Positions 13,054 to 19,738 of a DNA stretch of 20,665 nt are shown here, piece by piece; position 1 is the stretch's first letter, and every line of letters starts with the position of its first letter. The notes beneath the pieces are model-generated. The model was not told the DNA's origin. It searched no databases and was given only the letters and a program-made list of their open reading frames with translations. Source of the stretch: a bacterium (GTDB lineage: Bacteria > Cyanobacteriota > Vampirovibrionia > Obscuribacterales > Obscuribacteraceae); NCBI GenBank assembly GCA_030431355.1, contig JAUIJG010000033.1, positions 1-20,665 of the forward strand, given 5' to 3'. The position numbers and the translations under genes were made by a program.

Positions 13054-15057
13054 GTGAAGAAATCCATTTACATTTATCTGAGTAGTTCACTCCTGGTAGC
13101 TCTGTCCTTGACTCTGGTTGCCGCCGAGTTGGTTTATCCTCTCGCCGGAGCAGCCCAGGAGAAGAGCCGACCGGTGCACGCTTTTGTTTATAAAGCCACG
13201 GAAGATCTTCTGGCGGCTGGTTCAATGCAGGACAAGAGTTCTCAAAGAAGCAAGTTGCCTGTCAGCCAGAAAGTGACAGGTAAATCTGTCTCGGGTGCCG
13301 CCAGGGGAGCGAGTACAAAGAGATCGACAGCTAAGAAGTTGAAGTGGCGACAGTTCAGCGATGCCCTTTTCGAAGAGGCGAGAAGAGACAATAAGTTCAT
13401 TCTCCTTGATCTGGAAGCGGTCTGGTGTCACTGGTGCCACGTGATGGACAAAGAGACCTATTCAAATCCGCTCATTGTTGAACTGATAGAGAAGAAGTTT
13501 ATTCCGGTAAAGGTGGATCAAGACGCCAGACCGGATCTCAGTCATAAGTATGAAGACTATGGCTGGCCGGCTACCATAGTTTTTAATGGTAAGGGAGAAG
13601 AGATCGTGAAGCGCTCCGGCTACATTAGACCGGAGAGAATGCTGCGCCTTCTTAAAGCCATAATCAAAGATCCAAGTCCGGAGGAGAAGGCACCGCCAAG
13701 GATTGCCTACAGCAGGAAAGGGGCTCTCTCAAAGGAACTGAAGAAAGAGCTCACCAGCCGCCATGTGGATGGATATGATACTAAAAATGGTGCCTGGGGC
13801 AGGTTCCATAAATTCCTTGACTGGGATAGCGTCGAGTATGCCATGGAACTTGGGCTCGACGGAGACAAGGAATCTGAGTCCAGGGCCGTCAAGACTCTCG
13901 ATAACCAGCTCAATCTACTCGACCCAGTCTGGGGAGGGATTTATCAGTATTCCACCGATGGTGATTGGAAACATCCCCATTTTGAGAAGATAATGCAGAT
14001 GCAGGCGGAGAACATCAGAATTTATTCGTTGGGTTACAGTCTTTACGGCAAAAAGAGCTATCTCGATGCGGCAAAGAGTATAGCGGGATATCTAAACAGA
14101 TTTTTGCGTTCACCGGAAGGTGCCTATTACACAAGTCAGGATGCCGATCTTGAGCCAGGAAAGCACAGCGCCGGATTTTTTGATCTGAGCGACAAAGAAC
14201 GTCTTGCCAGGGGAGTTCCCAGGGTAGATAAGCACATATACGCCAGGGAAAACGGATGGGCTATAAATGCCCTGGCCAACCTTTATATGGTCACCGGAGA
14301 TAAAAAGTATCTGGATGATGCGCTAAAAGCGGCTAACTGGATAATTGCCAATCGAAGCATTAATGATGGTGGCTTTCGCCATGACGCGAATGATAAGTCC
14401 GGACCTTACCTGGGAGATACCCTGGCTATGGGGCGGGCTTTCTTGAGTCTTTATTCCGCCACCGCCGACAGAGCATGGTTGAAGAGAGCCGAGCAGAGTG
14501 TTTCTTTTATTCAAGGGCATTTTGCCTCTGCCAGCATTGGCAGCAGCCAGGATGGCATGAACAATGCCGGCTATGTAACCGCTGATTTGCGCAGCAGCAA
14601 AGTGGCAAGACCTGTGCCTCTTCCTGATGAAAACGTGATGTTGGCTCGTTTTGCAAATCTCTTGTATCACTATAGCGGCAGGGCTAATGCTAAAGGTATG
14701 GCTCTGAGGGCGATGCGCTACCTTGCCACTCCGGAGGTGGCTAAAAGGCGTAAGATTCTAGTGGCCGGGCCATTGTTGGCTGATTGGGAGTTGGCTCGAG
14801 ACCCTCTCCATGTGACTGTAGTCGGTTCGAAAACAGACTCTGGTGCTCTTGCTCTCTTTCAAGCGGCGCTTAGTGGACCGGCAATTTACCGGAGAGTGGA
14901 GTGGTACGATTCTAAGGAAGGCGTATTGCCCAATACGGAGATAGAATATCCCACGCTGAGTAAACCTGCCGCCTTTTCCTGCGGCAATGGAATTTGTTCA
15001 ACACCTGTATATGAGCCGAAGAAGGTAGAGAAGTTCTTCAGACCGAAGTCAATGTAG
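13054..15057 (+). CDS. Exported DUF255 (YyaL/SPATA20-type) thioredoxin-domain protein
   Basis: A 667-residue protein with a signal peptide (M-K-K-S-I-Y-I-Y-L, hydrophobic core, P-L-A-G-A-A). A basic linker follows, then a thioredoxin-like domain (about 95-205). It carries the family signature V-W-C125-H-W-C128-H-V-M-D-K-E-T-Y and the cis-proline motif G-W-P172-A-T. Residues 230-600 form a large helical domain like the six-hairpin glycosidase fold (W-G-G-I-Y-Q-Y-S, G-A-Y-Y-T-S-Q-D-A-D, E-N-G-W-A-I-N-A-L-A-N-L-Y). The DUF255/YyaL family is usually cytoplasmic, so the signal peptide is notable. A C-terminal tail has a second cysteine pair, C643-G-N-G-I-C648. A redox role outside the membrane is plausible; the substrate is unknown. 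The GTG start has GAGG about 8 nt upstream. Confidence 0.85.
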   Translation: MKKSIYIYLSSSLLVALSLTLVAAELVYPLAGAAQEKSRPVHAFVYKATEDLLAAGSMQDKSSQRSKLPVSQKVTGKSVSGAARGASTKRSTAKKLKWRQFSDALFEEARRDNKFILLDLEAVWCHWCHVMDKETYSNPLIVELIEKKFIPVKVDQDARPDLSHKYEDYGWPATIVFNGKGEEIVKRSGYIRPERMLRLLKAIIKDPSPEEKAPPRIAYSRKGALSKELKKELTSRHVDGYDTKNGAWGRFHKFLDWDSVEYAMELGLDGDKESESRAVKTLDNQLNLLDPVWGGIYQYSTDGDWKHPHFEKIMQMQAENIRIYSLGYSLYGKKSYLDAAKSIAGYLNRFLRSPEGAYYTSQDADLEPGKHSAGFFDLSDKERLARGVPRVDKHIYARENGWAINALANLYMVTGDKKYLDDALKAANWIIANRSINDGGFRHDANDKSGPYLGDTLAMGRAFLSLYSATADRAWLKRAEQSVSFIQGHFASASIGSSQDGMNNAGYVTADLRSSKVARPVPLPDENVMLARFANLLYHYSGRANAKGMALRAMRYLATPEVAKRRKILVAGPLLADWELARDPLHVTVVGSKTDSGALALFQAALSGPAIYRRVEWYDSKEGVLPNTEIEYPTLSKPAAFSCGNGICSTPVYEPKKVEKFFRPKSM

Positions 15058-15212
15058 GCAGTTATTTGGGTTTCAGGTAACCTCTTCTTTCGAAAATTTG
15101 TAGAAAGGGGCAAGATCTCATTCAGCATTATTACAATTGAGCCTGCCAATAGGTTAATCTGACTAGTGAGTAAATTTTAGCAGGTATGAAGCTGACCGGC
15201 GAGGACCTTGAT

Positions 15213-15461
15213 ATGGCAGAAAAGAAAATCGTAGATAGAAAGCCCTGTATTGTCACTCTGGCTCCAGGAAACTATGCCTGGTGCTCTTGTGGACATTCGG
15301 CTAAACAGCCGATGTGTGATGGTTCCCACGCTGGAACTGAATTCCAACCCCACCGATTCACCCTGGAGACCGAGACTAAAATGGCACTTTGTGCCTGCAA
15401 GCACACTAATAACGAGCCCAGATGTGATGGTTCGCATTCTTCTCTGCCTGCCAGCGAATGA
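15213..15461 (+). CDS. Double CDGSH iron-sulfur protein
   Basis: An 82-residue protein with two CDGSH motifs: C24-S-C26-G-H-S-A-K-Q-P-M-C35-D-G-S-H39 and C60-A-C62-K-H-T-N-N-E-P-R-C71-D-G-S-H75. Each set of three Cys and one His binds a [2Fe-2S] cluster, as in mitoNEET; two motifs in one chain is the CISD3-like arrangement. The cluster is redox-active and labile, and such proteins act in electron or cluster transfer. No membrane helix is present, so it is cytoplasmic. The ATG at 15213 has GAGG 8 nt upstream; an in-frame ATG at 15186 has only a close AGG and is less likely. The DUF547 gene follows 10 nt after the stop and is probably co-transcribed. Confidence 0.9.
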   Translation: MAEKKIVDRKPCIVTLAPGNYAWCSCGHSAKQPMCDGSHAGTEFQPHRFTLETETKMALCACKHTNNEPRCDGSHSSLPASE

Positions 15462-15471
15462 AACGATTGAT

Positions 15472-16289
15472 ATGAAAAGACCGTCTGTTCAAATTCGAGA
15501 AAAAGCAGTTTTGGGGAGGGTTTTCCTTCTTGCGATGGTTTGGGCGCTTTCGATTTTGCCTTCATCTGCTTTTGATCATCGCCATACTGCCTTCACTGCC
15601 GAGCTGCAAAAGTATGTGGGAATGTCGCAGGTTGACTATGGTGAATGGAAAAAGAGTCCGGCAAACTTAAAGCGATATATCGACGAATTGAAGGCTGTTG
15701 GCCCGGAAGAATATTCAAAGTTTTCCGAAGGTGAAAAGAAAGCGCTCTGGTTGAACGCTTATAACGCACCCACTATATATCTGGTTCTGGAAAAGTACCC
15801 TATACAAGGGAAAAAAGACTATTATCCGAAAGATAGCATTCGGCAAATAGATGGATTCTGGGAAGACAATTTCATTACCATCGGTGGCAAGAAGGCCAGC
15901 CTGGCGCAGATCGAGCACAATCTATTGAGAAGAGATTTTCGGGATCCTAGAGGGTTGCCTACTCCGCTCCAGGTTTGGATCGCTGGTTAGACAGAAAAGC
16001 TCGTGAGTATCTTGGTTCAGACAAGAATGTGCGGGTTGATACTGCTGAAGGTATCGTTTATGTGCCCCAGCTTTTTCGTTGGTTTCCGCTGGATTTCGCC
16101 AAATCAGTGGGCCTTGGAAAAGCATTTCCGCCTCCTACCGATGATCAAATAATCGTTGCCTACCTTAAGAAGAAAGGCACACCAGAGTTGAAAGCGAAGA
16201 TTGAAGCGATGGGTAAAGCTGACGATGATATTCGCGTTATCTACGAGCCGTTTGATTGGACATTGAACGATCTAGCCTGTCCTAACTGA
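15472..16289 (+). pseudogene. DUF547 exported protein, broken by a frameshifting deletion
   Basis: The first part (to the TAG at 15988-15990) has a signal peptide (M-K-R-P-S-V-Q-I-R-E-K, core, L-P-S-S-A) and typical DUF547 stretches: E-K-K-A-L-W-L-N-A-Y-N-A, S-I-R-Q-I-D-G-F-W, and L-A-Q-I-E-H-N-L-L-R-R-D-F-R-D-P-R. The family then continues with I-H-F-A-x-x-C-x-S-x-x-C-P and an E-A-Y-x-x-x-x-L-D-x-x-L-D segment. Here the frame runs into G-L-P-T-P-L-Q-V and stops. In another frame from about 15951 the protein resumes (V-A-Y-S-A-P-G-L-D-R-W-L-D-R-K-A-R-E-Y-L) and ends with F-D-W-T-L-N-D, the usual DUF547 end. The missing piece is about 16-17 codons; the frame change requires a loss of 3n+1 nt. 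The gene is probably inactive unless this is an assembly error. Its 3' end overlaps the convergent paaI gene by 8 nt. Confidence 0.75.
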
Positions 16290-16716
16290 TTACAGGCTCC
16301 TTCATTCTATAGGATGTGCCTCGGAAGAGCGCTATTTTTTCGTTTCTGTCATTTAGTACTACGACATCGTATATGCCGGTTCTTCCTTTAAGGCTCTGTT
16401 CAGTTGCGATCGCTTTTATATGCTCGCCGATTTTAACCGGGCTTAAAAAGGAGATAGAGCAATTCAGCGCCACTGTTTTATGGTTCCTTGAGTTGCATGC
16501 GTAAGCAAATGCGGTATCGGCAAGGCTGAACATTACGCCACCATGGCAAATACCATGTCCATTCACAAGTTTGTCGGTTATCTCAAGGGTGACCGTGGCT
16601 TCTCCCGGAGCTGTGTCTTTCAGTTGCATGCCGAGCATTTTGCTAAAAGCGTCGTCTTTCTCCATGACTCTGGCCACGGCCATTGCTAACTCGTTTTCTT
16701 GTTTCAGGTCTGGCAC
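16282..16716 (-). CDS. paaI: PaaI-type hotdog thioesterase
   Basis: A 144-residue single hotdog-fold protein. It carries N52-G-H-G-I-C-H58-G-G-V-M-F-S-L-A-D67-T-A-F-A-Y-A-C-N-S, the PaaI active-site signature with the catalytic Asp, and later S-F-L-S-P-V, G-R-T-G-I-Y-D-V-V-V and I-A-L-F-R-G-T-S-Y-R. The match to E. coli PaaI extends over nearly the whole length. PaaI hydrolyses hydroxylated phenylacetyl-CoA esters and rescues CoA trapped in side products of phenylacetate breakdown; no other paa gene is near, so a general acyl-CoA role is possible. The GTG start at 16714-16716 has GGAG about 9 nt upstream; a closer ATG is out of frame. Its 3' end overlaps the DUF547 remnant. Confidence 0.88.
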   Translation of the reverse strand: MPDLKQENELAMAVARVMEKDDAFSKMLGMQLKDTAPGEATVTLEITDKLVNGHGICHGGVMFSLADTAFAYACNSRNHKTVALNCSISFLSPVKIGEHIKAIATEQSLKGRTGIYDVVVLNDRNEKIALFRGTSYRMKEPVIS

Positions 16717-16752
16717 GCTCTTTCTCCATGATTCCGCTATAGGATCTACTAA

Positions 16753-17235
16753 CTACAAGGGTATCTTATTGAAATCTTGGTAATCACGTATTTTGTCTTC
16801 AGTAAAAATGGAATTCATATAGACCATAGCTCTTGGCAGTGGATCTTTCAAAAACTGGCCTGGTTCTCTTAGCCAGAGCCCTTCGTATTGACGAGACAAT
16901 GGACCGGATACAAGCACCTCCTGGGGAAGCATGACCAGCTCATAGGTCCAGTTCTCGTAATGGGATTTCATTGATTCTTCCACGACTGCCAGAAAGTCGG
17001 GCAACATTTTGAGCCCATCGTAGTCGAAGGCCAGCCGGCCATCGCTTACGAATATATGATTGCCGCTCATCCCGGCTCCAGGTTTTATCCAGTAAGCCTG
17101 GAAATTATGCTCGGGATAGGTCATAAGAAAAGTGTAGGCCAGTATATGGCAGGCCCCGGCCGCGAAAAAAATTCGGTCCGGCAGATTCCATCGCTTGACT
17201 GGGTCTTGTTTGGTCTCTTTGTCTATGAAAATCAA
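16753..17235 (-). CDS. Conserved hypothetical protein
   Basis: A 160-residue cytoplasmic protein. Its middle has the well-formed stretch P-D-R-I-F-F-A-A-G-A-C-H-I-L-A-Y and later K-P-G-A-G-M-S-G-N-H-I-F-V-S-D-G-R-L-A-F-D-Y-D-G. The FAAGxCHxLA and GNHxFV...FDYxG pattern looks like a small conserved family, but I cannot name a function. No membrane helix or signal is present. The start is a TTG without a clear ribosome binding site; the next Met lies after the conserved FAAGACH motif, so a later start is unlikely. A 7-bp hairpin (ATTTCAA/TTGAAAT, 17246-17263) lies 10 nt upstream of the start. The gene is 36 nt upstream of paaI on the same strand and probably co-transcribed. Confidence 0.6.
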   Translation of the reverse strand: MIFIDKETKQDPVKRWNLPDRIFFAAGACHILAYTFLMTYPEHNFQAYWIKPGAGMSGNHIFVSDGRLAFDYDGLKMLPDFLAVVEESMKSHYENWTYELVMLPQEVLVSGPLSRQYEGLWLREPGQFLKDPLPRAMVYMNSIFTEDKIRDYQDFNKIPL

Positions 17236-17245
17236 GGCGTGTGAA

Positions 17246-17263
17246 ATTTCAATCCGTTGAAAT
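17246..17263 (-). promoter_or_regulatory. 7-bp hairpin just upstream of a TTG start
   Basis: ATTTCAA and TTGAAAT pair around a 4-nt loop 10 nt before the TTG of the conserved hypothetical gene, where a ribosome binding site would be expected. It may influence translation; only the symmetry is seen. Confidence 0.3.
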
Positions 17264-17335
17264 AGGATTCTTGATCTTAGCTTATTTGCCCAGGAAGTTT
17301 CCCCTGGAAAGTCTAACTAGTTCTATATATGGTGC

Positions 17336-17923
17336 CTAGTGTCCCCGGGCGCTTTCAGCTTTGCACTCGCGGGCTTGCTTGTAGAGTTCGCTGGCATCTT
17401 CGGTTTCACCTAGCTCTTTCAGGCAATTTGCGTTCTTAATCAGAGTGAGTATATAGCCCGGGTCAGTCTCGGGAAGCAGATGCTTTTTGAGAGTCAGGGA
17501 CTGGGCCAGCATGGTCAGGCACTTCTCGTGGTTTCCTACCCGGTTGTAGATATTTGCCAGGATCTCACATATCTCCCAGGTAAGCTCGTGGCACTGGTTC
17601 TCAAAAGAGGTCACCAATTTGAGTAGTTTTAGCAAGGGTAGTTCAACCTTCTTCAGATCTTCATCTTCCAGGTGCTCTTCTACTTTATCAAAGAGTCTGT
17701 CCATCTCTTGAACTTCAACATCTGCCCAGTTCTCTCTTCTGGTTGCTTTGTCGGCAAGTTCCCGGAGTCCTTTGAGATTAATGGCGTCGGGGGTTGAGGA
17801 GGCAAAAGAATTGTCCTCCAAACCGGTCCTCATCTCCTGGCTCAATATGGGCAGGGCGGAGGTCTCGGTTATAGCCTTACTCTTTGTGCTCTTACCGCTT
17901 TGACTGGTTTTCTGGAATTTCAT
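17336..17923 (-). CDS. Small TPR protein
   Basis: A 195-residue cytoplasmic protein. The first 60 residues are Ser/Thr/Lys-rich and probably disordered. Residues 70-190 are helical repeats of the kinesin-light-chain TPR kind, with clear units H-E-L-T-W-E-I-C-E-I-L-A-N-I-Y-N-R-V-G-N-H-E-K-C and Y-I-L-T-L-I-K-N-A-N-C-L-K-E-L-G-E-T-E-D-A-S-E-L-Y-K-Q-A. The linker L-P-E-T-D-P-G lies between two units. It is a scaffold-type protein of unknown partner. The ATG has AAGG 7 nt upstream. A large imperfect palindrome (17943-18038) begins 20 nt upstream of the start, so the leader of this gene may be strongly folded. Confidence 0.75.
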   Translation of the reverse strand: MKFQKTSQSGKSTKSKAITETSALPILSQEMRTGLEDNSFASSTPDAINLKGLRELADKATRRENWADVEVQEMDRLFDKVEEHLEDEDLKKVELPLLKLLKLVTSFENQCHELTWEICEILANIYNRVGNHEKCLTMLAQSLTLKKHLLPETDPGYILTLIKNANCLKELGETEDASELYKQARECKAESARGH

Positions 17924-17942
17924 ACTAAAGCCTTATTCTGGT

Positions 17943-18038
17943 AGTTCTCAAATTGGATACCATCGGTCTTCGAATTCTATACCCCTTTTGGGGGATATTT
18001 ATCGGCGAAGACCGACAGGGAGCCGATTTGAGAGAACT
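17943..18038. repeat. 96-nt imperfect palindrome
   Basis: Four stem segments line up symmetrically. AGTTCTC (17943-17949) pairs with GAGAACT (18032-18038). AAATTGG (17950-17956) pairs with CCGATTT (18023-18029). CGGTCTTCG (17964-17972) pairs with CGAAGACCG (18006-18014). CCCC and GGGG close a TTTT loop at 17982-17993. It lies between the deoxyribonucleotidase gene and the TPR gene. Candidates are a leader RNA structure, a REP/MITE-like mobile repeat, or a processing site. Confidence 0.6.
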
Positions 18039-18125
18039 GGAAAACCATCTTAAAATCCTTGCCAGGAATAGGATTCGAGGATTTGAAATTCTTTAAAATT
18101 CAAGGATTAATTCTTCAGGGGCAAG

Positions 18126-18701
18126 TCAGGCCTGGACTTTGTTCACATTGCCGTTGGAAGCATTTCTTGCTTCCAATTCACAAATCAACTCTTCCACTTC
18201 GTGCCAGGAGCGAGCCCTGGGATAGCCTTCTACCAGCCTGTTGTGGGGCGAATCGAAAAGTAATCCCTGACCTTCGAAAGTTTTAAAATGTCTGGGGTTG
18301 TCGTCAATCAGGTAATCGGCTCTGACGATGTACTTATGACCGCAGAAGATGTAATTGAGGTGGTGTATGAATGGGAAGTGCTCCTGGAGCCAATGGAATT
18401 TAGGTCTCAGTGACACAGGTACTTCCATGGCCGCGGTGGAAATGAAAATCTCATGATCCTCCGAAAGCCTTTCAATAACCTCCTGGGAACCCTCTATCAC
18501 CTTCAAATCGAGCCAGAACTCTTCCAGGGCCAGGGCATCTTCGATTATGCGCAGATCTTTCTCGGTCAGGTGCTCGTTTAGCTTTTTGCCGGTCAAGTCA
18601 TCCGGTGTGACTTCGGTGCCGCATTCTTTGTTATAGTAGTCAAGCAAACCGCCCAGAGCGTCTGCTATGACTTCATCCATATCTATTGCAATCCTGGCCA
18701 T
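18126..18701 (-). CDS. 5'(3')-deoxyribonucleotidase (NT5C family)
   Basis: A 191-residue HAD-superfamily protein. It has motif I I-A-I-D7-M-D9-E-V-I-A-D, motif II I-F-I-S88-T-A-A-M-E-V-P-x-S-L-x-x-K101-F-x-W-L-Q-E-H-F-P-F-I, and motif IV A-D-Y-L-I-D133-D134-N-P-R-H-F, followed by G-L-L-F-D-S-P-H-N. This order, including the STAAMEVP and DYLIDDNPR blocks, is characteristic of the NT5C family (PF06941), which dephosphorylates deoxyribonucleoside monophosphates and so tunes dNTP pools. The length is normal. The ATG has GAGG about 6 nt upstream. The gene stands alone in the minus-strand series, with structured intergenic regions on both sides. Confidence 0.88.
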   Translation of the reverse strand: MARIAIDMDEVIADALGGLLDYYNKECGTEVTPDDLTGKKLNEHLTEKDLRIIEDALALEEFWLDLKVIEGSQEVIERLSEDHEIFISTAAMEVPVSLRPKFHWLQEHFPFIHHLNYIFCGHKYIVRADYLIDDNPRHFKTFEGQGLLFDSPHNRLVEGYPRARSWHEVEELICELEARNASNGNVNKVQA

Positions 18702-18819
18702 GGCTACCTCTTAAGAACCCTCTATACTTTGGCGAACCCTGGCAGAAAAGGCAATAGGAATCAGCATTTCTTTTGCAATTAAGGCTGAAAAGTTAATACT
18801 TGATTTTGTTGGGTGCCTC

Positions 18820-18875
18820 GCTGGCGGGGTGGTTTCAGCACCACCGGCGATGCTGATTCCGGTGTTGGAGCCAGC
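18820..18875 (-). terminator. Branched inverted-repeat structure downstream of the 2H gene
   Basis: GCTGGC (18820-18825) pairs with GCCAGC (18870-18875). Inside, GGTGGT pairs with ACCACC around a 6-nt loop, and CACCGG can pair with CCGGTG; these two inner stems compete for the same bases. The element begins 5 nt after the stop of the 2H-phosphoesterase-like gene (minus strand), so a termination or mRNA-stabilising role is likely. No long U-tract follows, so Rho-independent termination is uncertain. Confidence 0.4.
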
Positions 18876-18879
18876 CTGT

Positions 18880-19599
18880 TTATTGAGCTGGATTCTCAGT
18901 GCTTTTTAGTTCGAAAGTCTCTCTTACTTTCGTATAGAGTGGATGACATACCGCATTTGTCGTTACCAGGTGGATACTTTGAGTATTGAAAAAGCCTGCT
19001 TCGAAGCGGTTTTCCGAATTAATCAGATCTATTAAATTTTGGTCGAGTTCTCGACTGAATCTGGCTATGGTGCAATTGCCAAACACAATTTTGTCGGATA
19101 TGTATTTCTTATTGTCTTCTACTCCGGCTAAAGACAAATTCTTTCGGAGACGAAGAATGAATTCGGGATAGTGTTCATCCGCGTAAGCTACTATGCTTAA
19201 GCTACCTGGTAGAAGGAGCAGGCCCTTGAGCTCGAATTGAAGAGATAGCTTCTCCTGCTCGAACTCATTGAGGGTTCTGGCGAAAGTTTCCCTGGCTATT
19301 TTAATATCATCGGTGGTGAAGTTCGGCTTTTCCGAGACGCTACGAACATTTTGAATGGTGATATGCAATGACTCCGGCGGATAGAGATAGTGATCTTTCA
19401 TCGGGGCTTTTAGCCTATCGATTAAACTGACAATTATCTCTTTCTTTCTATCGGGCAAGAAGGTCAAAAAAGTGAGGCAAAGTCTATCGTCTTTGCTGAA
19501 ATCGCTATTGAAAGCTACGCTGGATGCGGGATTGTCTCCAGCCCAACTTTTTTTCACTAGTTCGTCCAGAATTTGTTTTTGAGCGTCCCGATAGTTCAA
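18880..19599 (-). CDS. 2H phosphoesterase-like (2'-5' RNA ligase superfamily) protein
   Basis: A 239-residue cytoplasmic protein. L-T-F-L-T-F-L-P at 42-49 is a typical first strand. P-P-E-S-L-H79-I-T81-I-Q is a clear HxT motif. The second motif expected in the duplicated 2H fold appears as V-F-G-N175-C-T177-I-A-R-F, with Asn in place of His. 2H enzymes act on 2',5' or cyclic phosphodiester bonds of RNA or nucleotides with two histidines. The change of one His to Asn may mean altered or lost catalysis, or a subfamily with different chemistry. The start is TTG with AGAAGG about 7 nt upstream, and a TATAAT box lies at 19652-19657. The gene is divergent from glgX. Confidence 0.65.
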   Translation of the reverse strand: MNYRDAQKQILDELVKKSWAGDNPASSVAFNSDFSKDDRLCLTFLTFLPDRKKEIIVSLIDRLKAPMKDHYLYPPESLHITIQNVRSVSEKPNFTTDDIKIARETFARTLNEFEQEKLSLQFELKGLLLLPGSLSIVAYADEHYPEFILRLRKNLSLAGVEDNKKYISDKIVFGNCTIARFSRELDQNLIDLINSENRFEAGFFNTQSIHLVTTNAVCHPLYTKVRETFELKSTENPAQ

Positions 19600-19651
19600 C
19601 GAATTGCCTTCTCTGGTTCAGGTGAATGCATAGGTCGGATTTGCCGGAACT

Positions 19652-19657
19652 ATTATA
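19652..19657 (-). promoter_or_regulatory. -10 box (TATAAT) of the 2H gene
   Basis: A perfect TATAAT on the minus strand lies about 52 nt before the TTG start at 19599. The corresponding -35 region (TTTAAC at 16-nt spacing) falls inside the 12-bp palindrome at 19667-19678. Confidence 0.45.
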
Positions 19658-19666
19658 TCTTCTTAG

Positions 19667-19678
19667 TTAACCGGTTAA
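19667..19678. promoter_or_regulatory. 12-bp perfect palindrome, candidate operator
   Basis: TTAACCGGTTAA is perfectly symmetric and lies between the -10 boxes of two divergent genes, overlapping both -35 regions. A dimeric regulator bound here could control both genes. No regulator gene is in the window. Confidence 0.45.
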
Positions 19679-19683
19679 ATTAG

Positions 19684-19692
19684 TGCTAGAAT
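19684..19692 (+). promoter_or_regulatory. Extended -10 promoter element of glgX
   Basis: TGCTAGAAT contains a TG dinucleotide one base before TAGAAT (five of six matches to TATAAT). It lies 46 nt before the glgX ATG and predicts a leader of about 40 nt. Extended -10 promoters need little -35 sequence, which fits the poor -35 here. Confidence 0.4.
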
Positions 19693-19738
19693 TTCCCAAG
19701 CTCGTTCCCCTGTTAGTTGTTCGGTTCTCAGTAGTCTG

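Noticed and set aside
15250..15471. Extending the DUF547 frame upstream to about 15250
   Set aside because: This region is the CDGSH gene in another frame; the signal peptide starts at the ATG at 15472.
17964..17985. TTCGAATTC near 17970 as a tRNA T-loop
   Set aside because: No acceptor or anticodon arm can be built around it; it belongs to the 96-nt palindrome.
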